Translations under genes and position numbers: made by a program
Shown here: in pieces, positions 1-13,499 of the stretch
Position numbering within the stretch: the first letter of the stretch is position 1
Layout: each line of letters starts with the position of its first letter
The notes under the pieces: generated by a model
What the model saw: only the letters and a program-made list of their open reading frames with translations
Told to the model about the DNA's origin: nothing
The model's database searches: none
Source: Periplaneta americana
Lineage: Eukaryota > Arthropoda > Insecta > Blattodea > Blattidae
Length of the DNA stretch: 64,000 nt
Direction: 5' to 3'
Assembly: GCF_040183065.1 (NCBI RefSeq)
Contig: NC_091131.1
Span: 8,628,001 to 8,692,000, forward strand

Positions 1-289
1 ACTGAAACAGGACACAACGACCACAGGCCCCTACAGGATACCTTGTCGAAACAAGGAAGATGGCAACATTCCAATGAAACATGAAAATTCACGAACATGT
101 TCACTACATCTGTATAAATACAGCTCCGACCAATGTTGGAACTTAATACTGCCATCAGCAACAGTTTTACAACACTGAAATGAGTAATACATATCAGTCA
201 TAACATGATTCAGTCGTAGCCTACATCATTATACATGGCCGACAAAAAAAGTTTTGCTCTGTTTTTAGGAATTGCTGCTATAATCGTTT
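1..289. other. No recognised feature
   Basis: AT-rich sequence with no reading frame, terminal repeat or RNA gene that I can support. Confidence 0.6.
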
Positions 290-962
290 CGCTGTAAGAA
301 AAATCCTAATATAAACAATAGCACGTGACTGAAATGAGGCCTCATTGGCCACTGTTTGGCGCCATAGATTCTCAGTGCGCATTCCCGCCTACTGTTGTAC
401 ATTCTGTTTCATGTTAAACATTTCCCGTTACTCGTCAAGTAGGCCTAACCTCACTACTATGCATTCGTTTGCTTAGGAAACATTTACTTTATAATTACTG
501 TAATTAAAACTCACATAAGTTATTATATACCTTTAAGACTATTTGTTTTTCTCCGCTTCTGAGAGGGTTTCCACTCTCATGTTTAATATCCAAACACACC
601 GAGGATGCAGAAGCCATACTTCAGTACCACGTGCTTACGTGAACAACTACGAGCTCAAGTGATGCCAGCTTGTTACAAGAACAGACTACCTCGGTATTAT
701 TGTTGGTATTCATCCGCGTTCATAGTACATAACAAAATATAAAAGTAGCTTTTCTTTTACATATCGTTTTACATATGAGTGAAGTTATATGTTTCATTGT
801 ATTTAACAACTAAAATTCAATTTTTTATTTTAAAATAATAGAAGATGATAGTTTCCAAATACGGACTATATTTTCCTGCGTCATGTGAGTGTTTTGACTG
901 GGAGCCAATCACGGGTATGACAACCACGTGCTTGTGTTTACAGTAGGATTTTTCTTACAGCG
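290..962. mobile_element. MITE-like element with 38-base inverted ends
   Basis: Begins CGCTGTAAGAAAAATCCTA and ends with the reverse complement. About 38 bases match with few differences, each arm closing on CACGTG. No coding capacity. The superfamily is not assigned because the flanks give no clear target duplication; the inverted match seems to run a few bases further out (GTTT/AAAC). Confidence 0.7.
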
Positions 963-1216
963 AAAACAGTTATAGGTTCGTTTCCAATCAGCAATTACTA
1001 GAGCCTCTATTAAGATGATATCTGTAAAGAGATGATAACACAAAGAAAAAGTGAATTCAGAACTAAACTAGTTATTTATACATATTATCAACACTGTATC
1101 ACTATTGATAAATATGACATAGCTATGCTTATAAAAGTATCTGAGCTTCTGAACGGACAAAACATGTTGGCTGAATGCCTTAATAGAAAGCACTCCAGTT
1201 GTCTTACAATCAGATA

Positions 1217-2232
1217 CTTTAATATAATAATACCGGACAGCTAGCAGTTCTGTGCACAAATGGCGCAAGTGCTGCTATCTAGGCGACAGAGTGTGCTGAA
1301 ACCCGCGAAGCAAGCTGTTATCTCTTTAATGTATATTGTTGCTGGGCTAGTTAATAGTTTTATTAATTAGTGCTGTGTTAAAATGTCAGGGTGTATATAT
1401 GCTGTTTATAGCTGCTATAATTACAGCATTACAAACTGCTCCAATAAAATGTGAGTCAACAACATTCTTGAGTAGGCTAATGTCTTCGTCTCCGTGTTGA
1501 GAGTACAATAAAAATTAGCTTTTTTTATTTAGGCCTAATAAATGAACAGAAGTTAAAATGTATTGGAAATTTTAAGGTTTTATCAAATTAAGTTTCATTG
1601 TTGTCCACATGCTTTACTAATTATTACAAGCATCAGATTACTATCAATTTTATTTTTACAGTTGTCAGCAATGCGTATATAAAGCGTCATCACAGTCTAG
1701 TATATACAGTCACGAAGCTCAATACATAGGGAATATGCATCCATAGATAGTTGCTAACCACTAGGATTGCTACTATCGCTTCATCACAGACAATGCAAAA
1801 TAGTACCGGCACAGTCTATTGTTCCTAATACCCTCAACAACTCAAGCTTCGTGACTGTATATACTAGACTGTGGCATTATTGTAAATTCAGTCTTAATGT
1901 CAGAATTAATTTTGTCTCACTAAAGCAAAGAAAAAATATGTAACAATTAATTATGGAAAGTAATACAAAGTATGCAATATTTCTCATAATATGCAGCTTT
2001 TATATAAAATAATGTTACATTAAATACTATTCAATATTTCTTAAGTGTCTCGTATATTGTTCCACATTAGTACCGGTACCTCAAGTTTTCAACAATAGTC
2101 CGATTCCCGCTATGTTAATATTTGTATTTGTGGCCATAATACCATACCTCTCCACTAGATGTCAGCTCCGCATCATTTTGCACTCACGTCAATGCTGCTA
2201 GTATACAGCTGTCCGGTATTATTATAGTAAAG
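1217..2232. mobile_element. TA-flanked DNA element, host of a nested MITE
   Basis: Ends read CTTTA-TATAATAATACCGG and its inverse, with TA on both outer sides, as expected for the Tc1/mariner target. The inner 20-25 bases keep imperfect inverted similarity. No transposase seen. A 183-base P-like MITE sits inside. Confidence 0.55.
1691..1873. mobile_element. Short non-autonomous P-like MITE
   Basis: Nearly perfect inverted ends of about 29 bases starting CACAGTCTAGTATATACAGT. They match the ends of the 1.6-kb element at 11911-13485. The flanking 8-mers gcgtcatc and gcattatt differ only by transitions, fitting an old 8-base duplication. Confidence 0.75.
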
Positions 2233-2234
2233 TA

Positions 2235-5200
2235 TTTGTTACAATGTCGAACTGCACTATTGCTCTATAATAAATTACAGTACTTATTATTTTCATTCTC
2301 ATACTTTCCAGCTTTCACAATCTTCTTATTAGTCTCTGTTCCTTATTCAGATTTATTTGTCTGACACCCTGTATAATTAGGTAGGCTACGGGTTCTATCA
2401 ATAGAAGTAAACCACGTTCACAGTCTGCTATGACACAAGAATTGGGGAAAGTGACTCACTGGCTGCATGCAACCTACGATGGCGAATTTTGCAGCTCGAA
2501 AAATGTTTTCTGGTGACAATTAATTCACAATTCAATAATATTTTAAAAGTACATTTTGTTTATAAACAAATAATGAAAATTCTTATCTATCTCTAAATTT
2601 CCTTTTCTTATAAACTCCTCAGGTCAGCACCAGAGAAATACTAATTGTTTACAATTAAATACAGAAATTCTGAAGTCTTCAAGGTAAACTGGCCATTTTA
2701 TGTATTCTTATTGAATCTTCCTTCCTTGCAACTGACAAATACAAATCGTAATAAGTTTATTGGTACAATAACATTAAAATGGCAGTTGTTTTATTTAGAG
2801 TCCATTCTCGTTTGTTTTAAACTAGAAGGAAATAAAAAGACTGAATGACTTAAAGATGTACAATTGACAAGGAATCTAACAAATCATGATAAAATAGACT
2901 TCAAATACTTTTGTCATGAACACTTGATGAATAATTTGTTTGGGTAGGGTTTACACCAAGTAAAATTTCCAGTTTGTATTGACTCCATCTGGAAACATGA
3001 GACTTTAGGCCTACTAGTTCTTAGCTTTGGCTGCTGTACATTAGTGCAGGCCATTTTTATGCAAATTGATGTCTTTGCTTACACCTAGAGAACACACAGC
3101 AAACTTACAATGATTACAAATGACTAAATACTGATTACGAAATCAGACTGAAGATAGTTTAAATTAACATAACGAAATATTCTCACTGCTTCTCTGTAGT
3201 TAGAAGAGAGGAGGGATTGTACATGTAGCATAACTTGCAAAATGGCCTGCACTTTTACTCGGTAGCAATGTCATAAGAACAAACCTATTTGTGTGTCTCA
3301 ATATGTTAAGACATTTTGAGAATCATCGTTCTTCTACGCACCTTAACAATGCATTTTATTTTATATACAGGGTGTACTAATATACACCCTACCCAGAATA
3401 CAGCTATGTCACTGGTAAAGTGCCTGTATTTCTAAGCAACATTTGGTTAGCCTTCAGAATTGATCAGGAATCCTTCATGTCAGCTCTTTTACTAATCATG
3501 AAGCCATTTTTATCACTGATACAGAGTTTCAGAAAAAAAAAATAACTCAAAGTTAGGTCAGAACACAAATTAGAGTTCAGCTATTTAGCAACTATTAGTA
3601 ATGGTTTCCCCACAATTTAAATTTTAATATATAACAGTTAAAATAAAATAATTCATGTTCTGTTCTTTTGTTTGTTATATCAACAAACATGCTTATATCG
3701 GCATTAAACAATGTATTTCGTAAATATCCTTTTCTTTATCTTTCGTTGCAATAAATATATCACATTCTTTATTCCCATTGCAAACTTCCATAGCAACGTC
3801 ACTCATTCTACATAGTGTGTGCAAATAACAGTGTTAGTGTACAGAGAACATAATGGCTTCCAGACCAATTCTAAAAGTATTTCCAAAATTTGTACACGCA
3901 ATTAAAAAGGAAAAGTTCTATTTTACTATGAAGATATAATAAACTGCATATATCACAATATATAATAAACTACCACAAGAAATCATCACCAGGTTGTGGT
4001 ATTTCCTATCACAACACAAATTTGTAATTCTATAATATATTCTTGGTTCTTATATTTGATTCACTTCTCTTTAATTGAAAATGTAAATCACAGTCTCTTA
4101 ACAGTATGTTACTAACAAAAATAATAATTATATACAAGGCTTTTATTTCAAAACTTTCCAGCTTAAATAAATATTTAAACACATGTGAATTTAGATATTG
4201 AGGGGGGAAGTTCAAAACCAGTGTTAATATTGCTTTTGAAGTTTCATCCCCTCACACCAACTCTCCTTTGAATTTCAAATGGCACCTCTATATTATGATA
4301 CTTAAACTTGAAAGAGTATTCAATTGTTTGTACATCTCATTCATTTGTTCTCAGTTCTTTTGTTTTCTATCATGGCCTGGTAACCTGGATTTTGTTACTG
4401 TTGATTAGAGCGAAGAAAATAAAACTACAAAGGCTACTGTTGATTACAGATTATTTCAAGTAATAACACAAACTAATATTAAGGAATAGGCCTATTATGG
4501 TTATGTATTATGAATCTATTCTTTAGAAATTTTGAACAGGATAAAGGATAATACAAGCCGAAGTTTGGATTTACGTTATTTATGTATGGTTATGAACAGT
4601 GTGTGTCCAAATCTATATACCTGTATATAATTTGAACTGGTAATGGAAATTACAAGACAACGGCTGAATGGATTTTAATAAATGGCGCCTCATTTTGAAG
4701 CTTGGAACCCAAAGTTTTTCAGAAAAATAGTAGTTTTCAGTGAAATGTCAGTTTTCCTACATAATTTTCCTATTTTCCAAAATCCATCTTTCGTCGGTTT
4801 TGAGAACTAATTGCATTTCAAAATAAAACAAAACACATACTACAATAAACGACAAGCTACTACACGAAAAGGCCATGACCTGCAGGATTGCTGACATATT
4901 TAGTGTTCAAATTCAATTGGTTATTTAAAGCTTCAAGATTTACTAAAAATAATTTACAGGTCTGATTCTACGGTGTGTAATTTTCAGAGTACAGCTGTGT
5001 ATTAGATATTAAAATCTACAAAACTTGAGGTGGTTTGATGACATTATGACCATTAGAAATTTATAATAATAATTATTATTATTATTATTATTATAGTTAA
5101 TGCCATGATATTAATATATAAACTACAAAACTTGGGTAAGATAATAATATCATTATTAAAAATCAAATATTATATACCGGTAGTTATTAATCAAGCGGGT

Positions 5201-5900
5201 TGGATCTTTTTCATATATTTAATGGTGGTGTGGTGTAGATTCAGTATTGGCTCGAGAGAGCGCAAAAATTTCAGTTCCTAAGGAAAGACCAAAAGGTATT
5301 ACTTACTGATAAAATAAGAGGCCTAGAAAATTTTGTAGTATCCCAATCATTTCAGCAAGATCTCTTAGCAGGATAAAATGATTTTATCCTCTACATTTCA
5401 AGCTCTACATGCAGCAGCTACACCAAGATGCTATGTCTATTTTTCTAAAGCACAGCAAACCTGACTTTCTTTAGCTTTCACCTACAATCCACAATGACCT
5501 GAAATAGCTATTACTTTACTCCCACATGAAAAACCCACTGATCGTCCTGATATTTTTACTTGCGTTTTCGCGTTGAAACTCAAAAACTGAAGGTGGATAA
5601 GTTAAAAAAAAAGTATTTGGCATAAAAATAACGTTCAGAGGGAGTGTTTCATTATTATAACTTTCAAAATGTCCCTAGTATTTTTCATTGAAAATAAATC
5701 AGAAAAATTTTTATTTGAACGTTAATGAACTTAGTTTGCAGTGTTTGCTGCACAAGCCACTAGTAAACTGTATTTTCATCCTACAACCAATTGACAATAA
5801 CAATCCATGTTGCCAGGCGAGGATAGAAAACAAGATGTGAGAACAAATGAATGAGATGTGTGAACAATTGAAAGTACCGTAATTTTTATTTATTTATTTT
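2235..5900. other. AT-rich stretch without a supported gene
   Basis: No exon, transposase or RNA gene recognised. Holds a short palindrome near 3370 (agggtgt...acaccct) and a short (ATT)n tract near 5065-5095. Confidence 0.6.
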
Positions 5901-5904
5901 TTTA

Positions 5905-6480
5905 TATACACGAAAACTTTATTGTATAAAATATACATTACAGTTTAGCTGATAATGTAATAAAACAAAATATGTGGAACATGTATTTGGGAAGCTATCC
6001 TGTGATGGTCTGACATTAAAACAAATTTACAAATCTGTGTGTCTTTTCCTTTTTAGTCTTCGAAATGGTGAAGCAGGTGGGTAATTTCCTGGAATTTACC
6101 GGATTAGAAGATTTTCATGGTCATTGAAAGAACTATGTAGTGTTCTGTAGTTATTGCTGAAGATTGTGTTTACTTCTGGAAATCCTAAATCAGAATGCAG
6201 TGTGGTGTTTCACACATACCAGGGTGCGCCTGTTATCAGTCTAAGACAGCGATTTTGGATGGTTTGTATTCTCTTAATGTGACTGTGAGAAGCAGAACTC
6301 CAAATTGAACAGATGAGTCTGATTAATGAAGTATATATGATCCGTTTATATTGTATTGCTAGTGCTGATTTGTGTGACATTAGGTGCTTCAGTCTATAGA
6401 TGCGATGTCTGCATTTTCTAACTATTTCAGAAATGTGACAGTGCCATGTTAGTCTGGTATCTTGTCTACTTTCTTAATTG
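5905..6480 (-). mobile_element. Jockey-type LINE 3' fragment (dead)
   Basis: The minus strand translates to the C-terminal region of a Jockey-like reverse transcriptase protein: RLTWHCHISEIVRKCRHRIY, a middle IYTSLIRLICSIWSSAS and IQTIQNRCLRLITGAPWYV. A stop follows WYV (an Arg codon changed to TGA). The 3' side (near 5890) is an A-rich tail. 5'-truncated and inactive. Confidence 0.75.
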
Positions 6481-6489
6481 TGTCTACAA

Positions 6490-7284
6490 CAAAACTGATT
6501 CGAACCTAAGAATCCGGGGCTTGCTCATTACCATTACACAGTCTAATTTTACAGCAAATTAACTCTACGATCCTCTTTTTCCTCAAACTGATCAATTAGG
6601 TCACAACATACTGAACAACTGCTGCTAGAAGAAGCTAGAGACAAATCTGTATTTGTTTCTAAACTCTCGATATACTTAAAATACTGTATAAATAAATATA
6701 TCTCGTACCGGTAACACAAAAGAAAAAAATAACAGGAATACCCGCAAACAAGAGAAAAATCTAACAACATAAATGAAAACTTTTACGCAGGGAGAGAAAA
6801 CTAACAACACGTGATTTAAATTTGTAAAACCAAGAAGAGAGAAAGTGAGAGAGCTTCCCAATACAGCCGAAACAGTTGTCAGCGGTGGGTAGGACATCTC
6901 CAAATTCGGCTCCCCTCGCACATTCTAGTCAAGTTTAAACACTCTGCTAACCAGCTATCTTATTGGTTGGACTGCTGTTGTCATGGTTACCGGGGAATAG
7001 CCGATTCCTTTCTCCCACTCTCGCATAGACACTGCAGGCTGCTAGATGTCGACTATACAGGTTACAGCGCTATCTGTTATTTTTCGATACTAATTATTTG
7101 TACTATCTACAGTATAGCACGTGGGCATGACCAACTGGATGTGGTCGACTTAATGTAACTTACATCTTAGTTGTAGTGAATAGTAAAATTAATATAAAAG
7201 AAAAAATAATCGTCATTTGCTATAACTTGTTTGTAATTTTAATTCAGCTGGAATGATTACTGCCATATTGTGTTCTGGTAAAAT
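6490..7284. other. No recognised gene
   Basis: Short open frames only, none resembling a known family and none supported by splice or start context. Confidence 0.5.
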
Positions 7285-7332
7285 ATTAGGGGAGGCATGG
7301 CCTCCCTTGCCTCCCCTGAAAATCTGCCGCTG
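7285..7332. mobile_element. Isolated hAT-type end
   Basis: Read from the right, it begins CAGCGGCAGATTTTCAGGGG and carries the GAGGCAAGGGAGGCC subterminal block, like the ends of the hAT at 28205-29913. No matching left end was found, so this may be a solo remnant. Confidence 0.4.
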
Positions 7333-7423
7333 TTAGGAAGGGAGAAAATAGGAAAGATTGGAGAAAGCTGGGTTTGCAGTGAAAGACTTTACCTTTGGCA
7401 GAACACTAAATGAATGAAATTAC

Positions 7424-8508
7424 TAGGGCTAGGATTATGAGGTAAATAAATATTTTATTTGCAATGTAGGTAATAGAAACTCGTAATTGTGTTTTAAGTT
7501 TCGGACAAGGTCACAATATTTTAAATTTTATTTCACATAAGAACATATTATTTTGAATTTTTTAAATGTAAATACACATTTTAAAATATTCACATAAAAA
7601 CACACCAAAAATTTAACTTTTCATCAAATAATTTTCTACAAAAGCCCCAGTTCAGATAAATCATCACATGAATGTTCAGTGCAGTTGCTTAGACGTGACA
7701 GCTGACAACTGTTTCTCGGAATTGCCTATCTGCGGACCTGTAGTCTGCTCTCTCACCACAAGCGATAAGAGCTGTCAGCACTAAGAATTGTACTGCAACT
7801 AACACACACAAACATTGATGTGTCATTTAGGAGTGCCTTGTAAGTTATCATAACGCTGATTGAGGATGCAATTATAATTTCATAAACATCAGCTGTCCAC
7901 ACCTGTGGAGTAACGGTCAGCGCGTTTGGACGCGAAACCAGGTGGCCCGGATTCGAATCCCGGTCGGGACAAGTTACCTGGTTGAGGTTTTTTTCCGGGG
8001 TTTTCCCTCAACCCAATACGAGCAAATGCTGGGTAACTTTCGGTGCTGGACCCCGGACTCATTTCATCGGCATTATCACCTTCATATCATTCAGACACTA
8101 AATAACCTAGATGTTGATACAGCGTCGTAAAATAACCCAATAAAATAAAATAAATGAACATCAGCTGCCTCTGTTTTGTTTCCAATCATAAACATATCTC
8201 TAGGAAGTGCATGTTGTTTCTCATTGACCAGGACGCTCTTTTTCCCAGTACAAGGCAGTGTTCCACAATAATCGTCAGTCATTTGTGATGGACAACTTGA
8301 GAATGAATCTCTTATTTACTGTAATTCTTTAGCAGTTGATGAGAGAGCATAATTTATATTGGTGAGTACTGCATATTATTTATTTTCACATAAAATAAAT
8401 GAAACATAATTAAATATTTTTAATTTTTTTGTCACACATTTTCCCGACTTTTAGCACATAAAAAATAAATATTTTCCCAATTTTTAGCACCTAAAAGTCC
8501 AAGCCCTG
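7424..8508. mobile_element. Possible hAT-like element interrupted by a SINE
   Basis: Left end TAGGGCTAGGATTATGAGGT and right end (inverted) CAGGGCTTGGACTTTTAGGT are similar to each other and to the element at 53964-54667. No matching 8-base target duplication is visible, so the pairing of the two ends is tentative. Confidence 0.4.
7896..8156 (+). mobile_element. tRNA-derived SINE, family 1
   Basis: The head has a box A-like stretch (TGGAGTAACGGTCAGCGCG) and a clear box B (GGATTCGAATCC). The body contains TTTTCCGGGGTTTTCCCTCA, and the tail is AATAAAATAAAATAAA. The 11-base duplication aacatcagctg flanks it at 7885-7895 and 8157-8167. The layout resembles tRNA-headed SINEs of cockroaches and termites. 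Confidence 0.88.
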
Positions 8509-8514
8509 TCATCA

Positions 8515-9920
8515 CACTCACATATGATTCAAACTTCACTATAGTTCATTTTATATCATGGAGTGCAGTTTCATAGAAAGGACTTTTCCAACAGACCTTC
8601 TACTGCCTCTTACTAATTGGTTGTCATAAATAAATGTCTTCCTTACTGTAACGAAAATTTTGTCTTCATTTGTTAGTAACCACTGACAACCCTCGTTTAG
8701 AAAAATTGATAGGCTGCCTTCATATCCACGTGGAAGGAGATTTGCAACATCATCTCCGAATTCCAAAAATCCTGTCAGTTAGTGCAAGAATATCACTAAA
8801 TGTGGCAACTGTGAGCATGGAAATGGGATAGGATGGGGTGATCAGAAGTGTTTATGTAAATCTGTTAAGTGGGTGTTTAAAGAAGCCTCCGAAATGCACA
8901 TGATGATAGTGAATATACTATTCATGAAATGGTCTCGCCAATACTATATAGGCTTTAATTCTAGATGTTTTTGAAGAAGAGAGGATTTGAAAATTTATTA
9001 ATAACATTCACTACATAATTAAAACCATTCAATTTTGCTTATATACTCTTTTAAAAATTCATAGCTCCAATGGTAGCCTAGATTTGAGAGCTAATTGATT
9101 ACAATTAATTTTATAATCAGCTTCAGTAGTCGTCGTGATCTAACACTGAGGTTAATAATTTTTGTTTCGTGAATATTATTAATGATTTACTATTTTGACA
9201 GGTAAGTGCAACTGATTTAGGATCTTTATATACAGATTTCCTATAAATAGTATTTACTTGCTTAAAGACGTATTTGGTTCATTTATTGTTTTTATTTTGT
9301 TGGTTGTTTTATGTTTATACATTTCATAGAACAGAATTGAAAATAAGGGAATGAAAAGAGCGAAAATTAACAAGAGAAATGAATCAAATATTCCACTATA
9401 TATCCAAAATCCATATCTCACATTTCAAATTTATAATCACGCTAAATAATGTGTGATGTTGTGTAATTATAATACAAACGAAATAAATAACAAATTATGG
9501 AGTTGCCTGAAATTTTAATTCTGTCGACTTTTGAACATATGTTCGTTAAAGGAGGAATAATTCCTTCCATATCCACGCACATGCAATTACTTTTATTTCT
9601 GGACGATATTTATTTGGAAAAATGCATACGGTAAATTAAATTACAATCAAGCAGACTATGCAACCTGTAACCCTAATAAACATTGTACAATATCTTAACA
9701 TTACATAAGGATACACACCATCCTTTGAAAACCGGAAAATTTTAAAGAAAAATTCAATTACAATAAATGTTTTGTCATTGGCACATAAAAAAAAACTTCT
9801 ACATTCATATATTTCAGAAAACTATGAATAATGATAATTGTTCCAGAAACAAATGAGTTAACATTTTTAATGGAAAGAACACTGCCTGCTAGAAAGCATC
9901 TGATGGCTCCTTATATTGCC
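8515..9920. other. No recognised gene
   Basis: AT-rich, no supported coding or repeat structure. Confidence 0.55.
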
Positions 9921-9925
9921 TTCTA

Positions 9926-10425
9926 AAGGTAAGCATTCACTACATCGTATTGCACTCATCAGATGAATCGCACAGATCAGAAAAAGACAATCTTTGCTGT
10001 AACTATTATGTAACTGCGTTCACTACATAATATCACATGCATCAGCTTTTGGTAAATCTGTTCACATTTCTCAGATGAGCAACTTTTCCGATGAGTGCGA
10101 TCATGGCCTTCTTTAATAAATCAATTTTAATTGCTCAATTGTCAACTGCATTATGTTGTGCCATGTTCAGTGTCGCGCCAAAATGGCAGACGGAAAACTT
10201 ATTTCGCTTGTAGAAAACTGTGAAGAATTATATAATTTGAGGTATTCCCATTACATAATAAAGTCTTGCATATATATTATGTAACCAATATCTCTTTCGT
10301 TTCTTCCTCTTCAATTAATAAGCATAAAACAATTACAAATTCTTATTCGCTGACACTCATGATTAATAGACCTAACCTCAAAACTCCTCTGTTTTCAGCA
10401 ATATCGTACTTATATGGTATATCTT

Positions 10426-10499
<74 letters not shown>

Positions 10500-10672
10500 G
10501 AGAAAGAGAACCCAATGGATATTTAGTTATTTAGTCTTTGCTATTACATGTTTTAAACAGCTGGTAGGGAATTCAATGAGGTAGAGTCATTAAAGTGAAT
10601 GCACTTCACTTAAAGTATCTGTTGCATACAATTCGTTCGACAAATGTGATACAATGTAGTGAACGCTTACTT
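9926..10672. mobile_element. TA-flanked MITE with internal microsatellite
   Basis: Ends AAGGTAAGCATTCACTACAT and (inverted) AAGTAAGCGTTCACTACAT, with TA on both outer sides. No transposase. A (AAT)n tract at about 10426-10497 lies inside. Likely a non-autonomous Tc1/mariner-type element. Confidence 0.65.
10426..10497. repeat. (AAT)n microsatellite
   Basis: About 24 uninterrupted trinucleotide units. The poly-Asn frame across it is an artefact of the repeat. Confidence 0.95.
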
Positions 10673-10679
10673 TAATAAG

Positions 10680-11905
10680 ACCATTCTAACAATGTTTTTG
10701 CTGAAATGGTAGTTGGCAGCACCAAATAGACTATGTTCATCCTTCTATTTTGTGCCAGTGTAACAAATTGAAGTGTGTTAGGAATAAAACAATCAGAAAC
10801 GTGTGTCAGAAACTCTTGTGGTTAAATTCGTGAAACCTCTACTTAGTAATGTAGGGATGTTTCACACAGAAAAAGTTTTCCAATTTTCTTGTTCTTTCAA
10901 GAGCAGAGAATGTAATGGATTAACGAAGAGGAAGAAGCTATTAGAGTCGCAAAACAAAGTAATATTTTAATCACATACTACAAACATAAAGCACAGGATA
11001 TATATCCACAAGAAACTTCACTGGCTGGTAGGAGCTGCCATCTAGCGACAATTTTTTTCTATTCATGTTACATGTTTAACCATTGATTGAGCAGGCAGTG
11101 TAAGCAGCCACCAGATGCATGGATGCGTTCGAGCAGACGGTGAGAAAGAATATAAATTTTATTATATTTATTTGGGATATGAGAGAAGAAACGGGAAAAA
11201 GTGAGAGAGAAAAAAAAGAATAACTTTTTTACTATTAATTTCTTCAGTTTTATCAAAGTTCTGGAGAATATGAATTAGCAAATAAGCCAAATGACACAAC
11301 CTATACTGTATTTGAAATTAGTTTTTTCATTGATAGCATATTACATGCACACCCAAGGATTCTGTCAAAATAAAATAAAAATAAAACATCCCGTATCATC
11401 ATAATCGTCATATTTCATCACCCACATCACGTGATAATTCAAGGGCTGTGTGAGTACTCCAATTATTTTCCTTCATATTATTCAAGCTCACCATATAATT
11501 TTCTTTCAGACACACTGTGCAGTGTTAAATTACATACACAAGTTTACAATGACTTAGATAAAACCTTACATTAGTATATGCAATGAGGGTATACTTTCTT
11601 TTGTAAAGTTCAAAAGATGCGAACTTTTCTTAGTTTCATTCGCAAACAGTGTGTCAATCTGTAACAAAATTGTGGCACAGGTCTGTTGTAAATTCGTGTA
11701 AAATCCACATCATATGCACACAGACACAAACACCAACTGGGGGCTATTTCCTTGTACAATTTCTGAATTTCCAATTTAAAAGATGTGCCAATAATAACGA
11801 CAGAGAACTGATATCGAGTGAAGATTGCACAATGACCCCTTGGTTGCACTTCAGCCACTCAGGACTATTTAAAAATAAATACACAAATAAAAATCAACAC
11901 GAGGT
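10680..11905. other. No recognised gene
   Basis: Short overlapping frames on both strands near 11610-11909 show no family resemblance. Confidence 0.5.
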
Positions 11906-11910
11906 TTAGT

Positions 11911-13485
11911 CACAGTCTAGTATATATAGTCACGAAGCTCAATACTTACTAAATATGCAAACATAGACAGTTGAAATATGCATCCATAGATAGTTGCTCA
12001 CCACCAGGATCGCTACTATCACCTCATCACAGACCCTTTCCCCAGCAGACGATAAAATGTATTGTACTTTCGATATCGTATTCTTTTGAAAAAATTAACA
12101 CCTTCCTTCCGCTATTGAAATGTGAAATACATAAGGTTTATATATTATTTTCATAAAGTATATATTATATTTTATAAACCTGGTTTTTTCGGAAGAAGGA
12201 TAAATCTGACCTCTTTTTCTTACAATATTTATAGTATCACAAACGTCTCCTTGTCCCATATTATTATTCAAATTATTGTATTTTAGCCATTTACAGTTAT
12301 TACAACCGATAAGGAACATTTCACAGTTTACACAACTTTTCACAACAGAGTGAAATACAGCAGTCAATGCCTTTTCGATCTAGACCAGGCCGTAATGTTT
12401 GTTCGGGTTTTCTATTTCAGTGTATGGAGCTCAGTGAAATAATATATTATAACTTTATTGCATATCATTGCTAAGCTTTATTTAGTGTAATGTGTCCATA
12501 AGTTCCGTTTACTTCTTGTTGCATAATATGTTGCAGAAATAATTACAAAACTGTGTTATTTTAATGTGAAGAGAATTTTACGCGTTAACATAATCTGTTC
12601 GCATCAATATTTTAAGTTTAGAATGAAAGCTAGTTTGAGGTTCAATAAAAACGAATTTATATTGTGATTTTAATTTAGCACATCTACCTTCCTTAATTGT
12701 AGACAGAAAATTTACCATATCACTCCTATGAAATTAGTGTACGTACAATTGTGTTACTTCGTCTCTTAGGTAGTAGATAAATATAATAATTCAGTACCCA
12801 ATTGCAGTATTAAAATACAGACAAATAGAATGTGACGGTTCTCATACATGACATTATGTTTAACTATAATGTATAATTGGGAATATAGGAATATAAGTTA
12901 AATAAAGTAAACATAACCTATACTTTCCATATGACATAACATACATATGTAGTGGCAGGGCATTGGAGACCACTAAAATTAGACAGAAATGGGCAACTGG
13001 TACAGTAAACATAATCTATAATTTCAATATATCTAAATATCCGTGCGGTGCAACTGAAAATTATTGAATCGTGCATAAATGAATGTGCAAGAATTTCGCA
13101 ATATTTAATCGAAATAAAGGCAGGTATTACACATACGAACAACGTAATTTTCACACCAAAAATAATATTACACCTTAACTCGCAAGGAATTATGTCTGAA
13201 TTGTCTCCTAATCATTGTTTTAAATTTTATTAATGCAATTACACTACATTTTAGAGAAATATACATTACTCTTTATGCATTGCAATTAATTTATATGGTT
13301 GAAACGCCGCCCTTCGTGATCAGGTTAAGCGAGTCACATGGCCTGCCTTACGGCCTGTATTAGATCACGATGGCAGTGACACAGTCTATTGTTCTTAGTA
13401 CTCACAGCACTCCAAGCAGCTAGCAACTATCGTGAGAAATGCAAAAAATCACCCCAAGCTTCTTGACTGTGTATAGTAGACTGTG
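11911..13485 (-). mobile_element. P-element-like transposon, longer family member
   Basis: Inverted ends of about 29 bases, CACAGTCTAGTATATATAGT on the left and CACAGTCTACTATACACAGT inverted on the right. The target duplication gtttagt(c), 7-8 bases, lies at 11904-11911 and 13486-13493. The same ends occur on the MITE at 1691-1873. The P superfamily call rests on the 8-base duplication and the decayed transposase-like C-terminus inside. Confidence 0.65.
12095..12367 (-). pseudogene. Possible P/THAP9-like transposase C-terminal remnant
   Basis: An open frame of 90 residues contains VVKSCVNCEMFLIG followed about 35 residues later by INIVRKRGQIYPSSE. The pattern of a Cys pair followed by K-RG-hydrophobic-hydrophobic-PS resembles the C-terminal part of P-element/THAP9 transposases as I remember it. 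No THAP zinc-finger N-terminus was found in the element, so this is a deleted relic. Family resemblance is moderate; no search was possible. Confidence 0.4.
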
Positions 13486-13499
13486 GTTTAGTCATGTTG

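Noticed and set aside
1211-2237. Host gene between the terminal repeats
   Set aside because: No frame over 70 codons and no splice structure; only transposon ends are supported.
7896-7975. Genuine tRNA gene
   Set aside because: Only the promoter boxes are convincing; it is the head of a SINE with an 11-base duplication.
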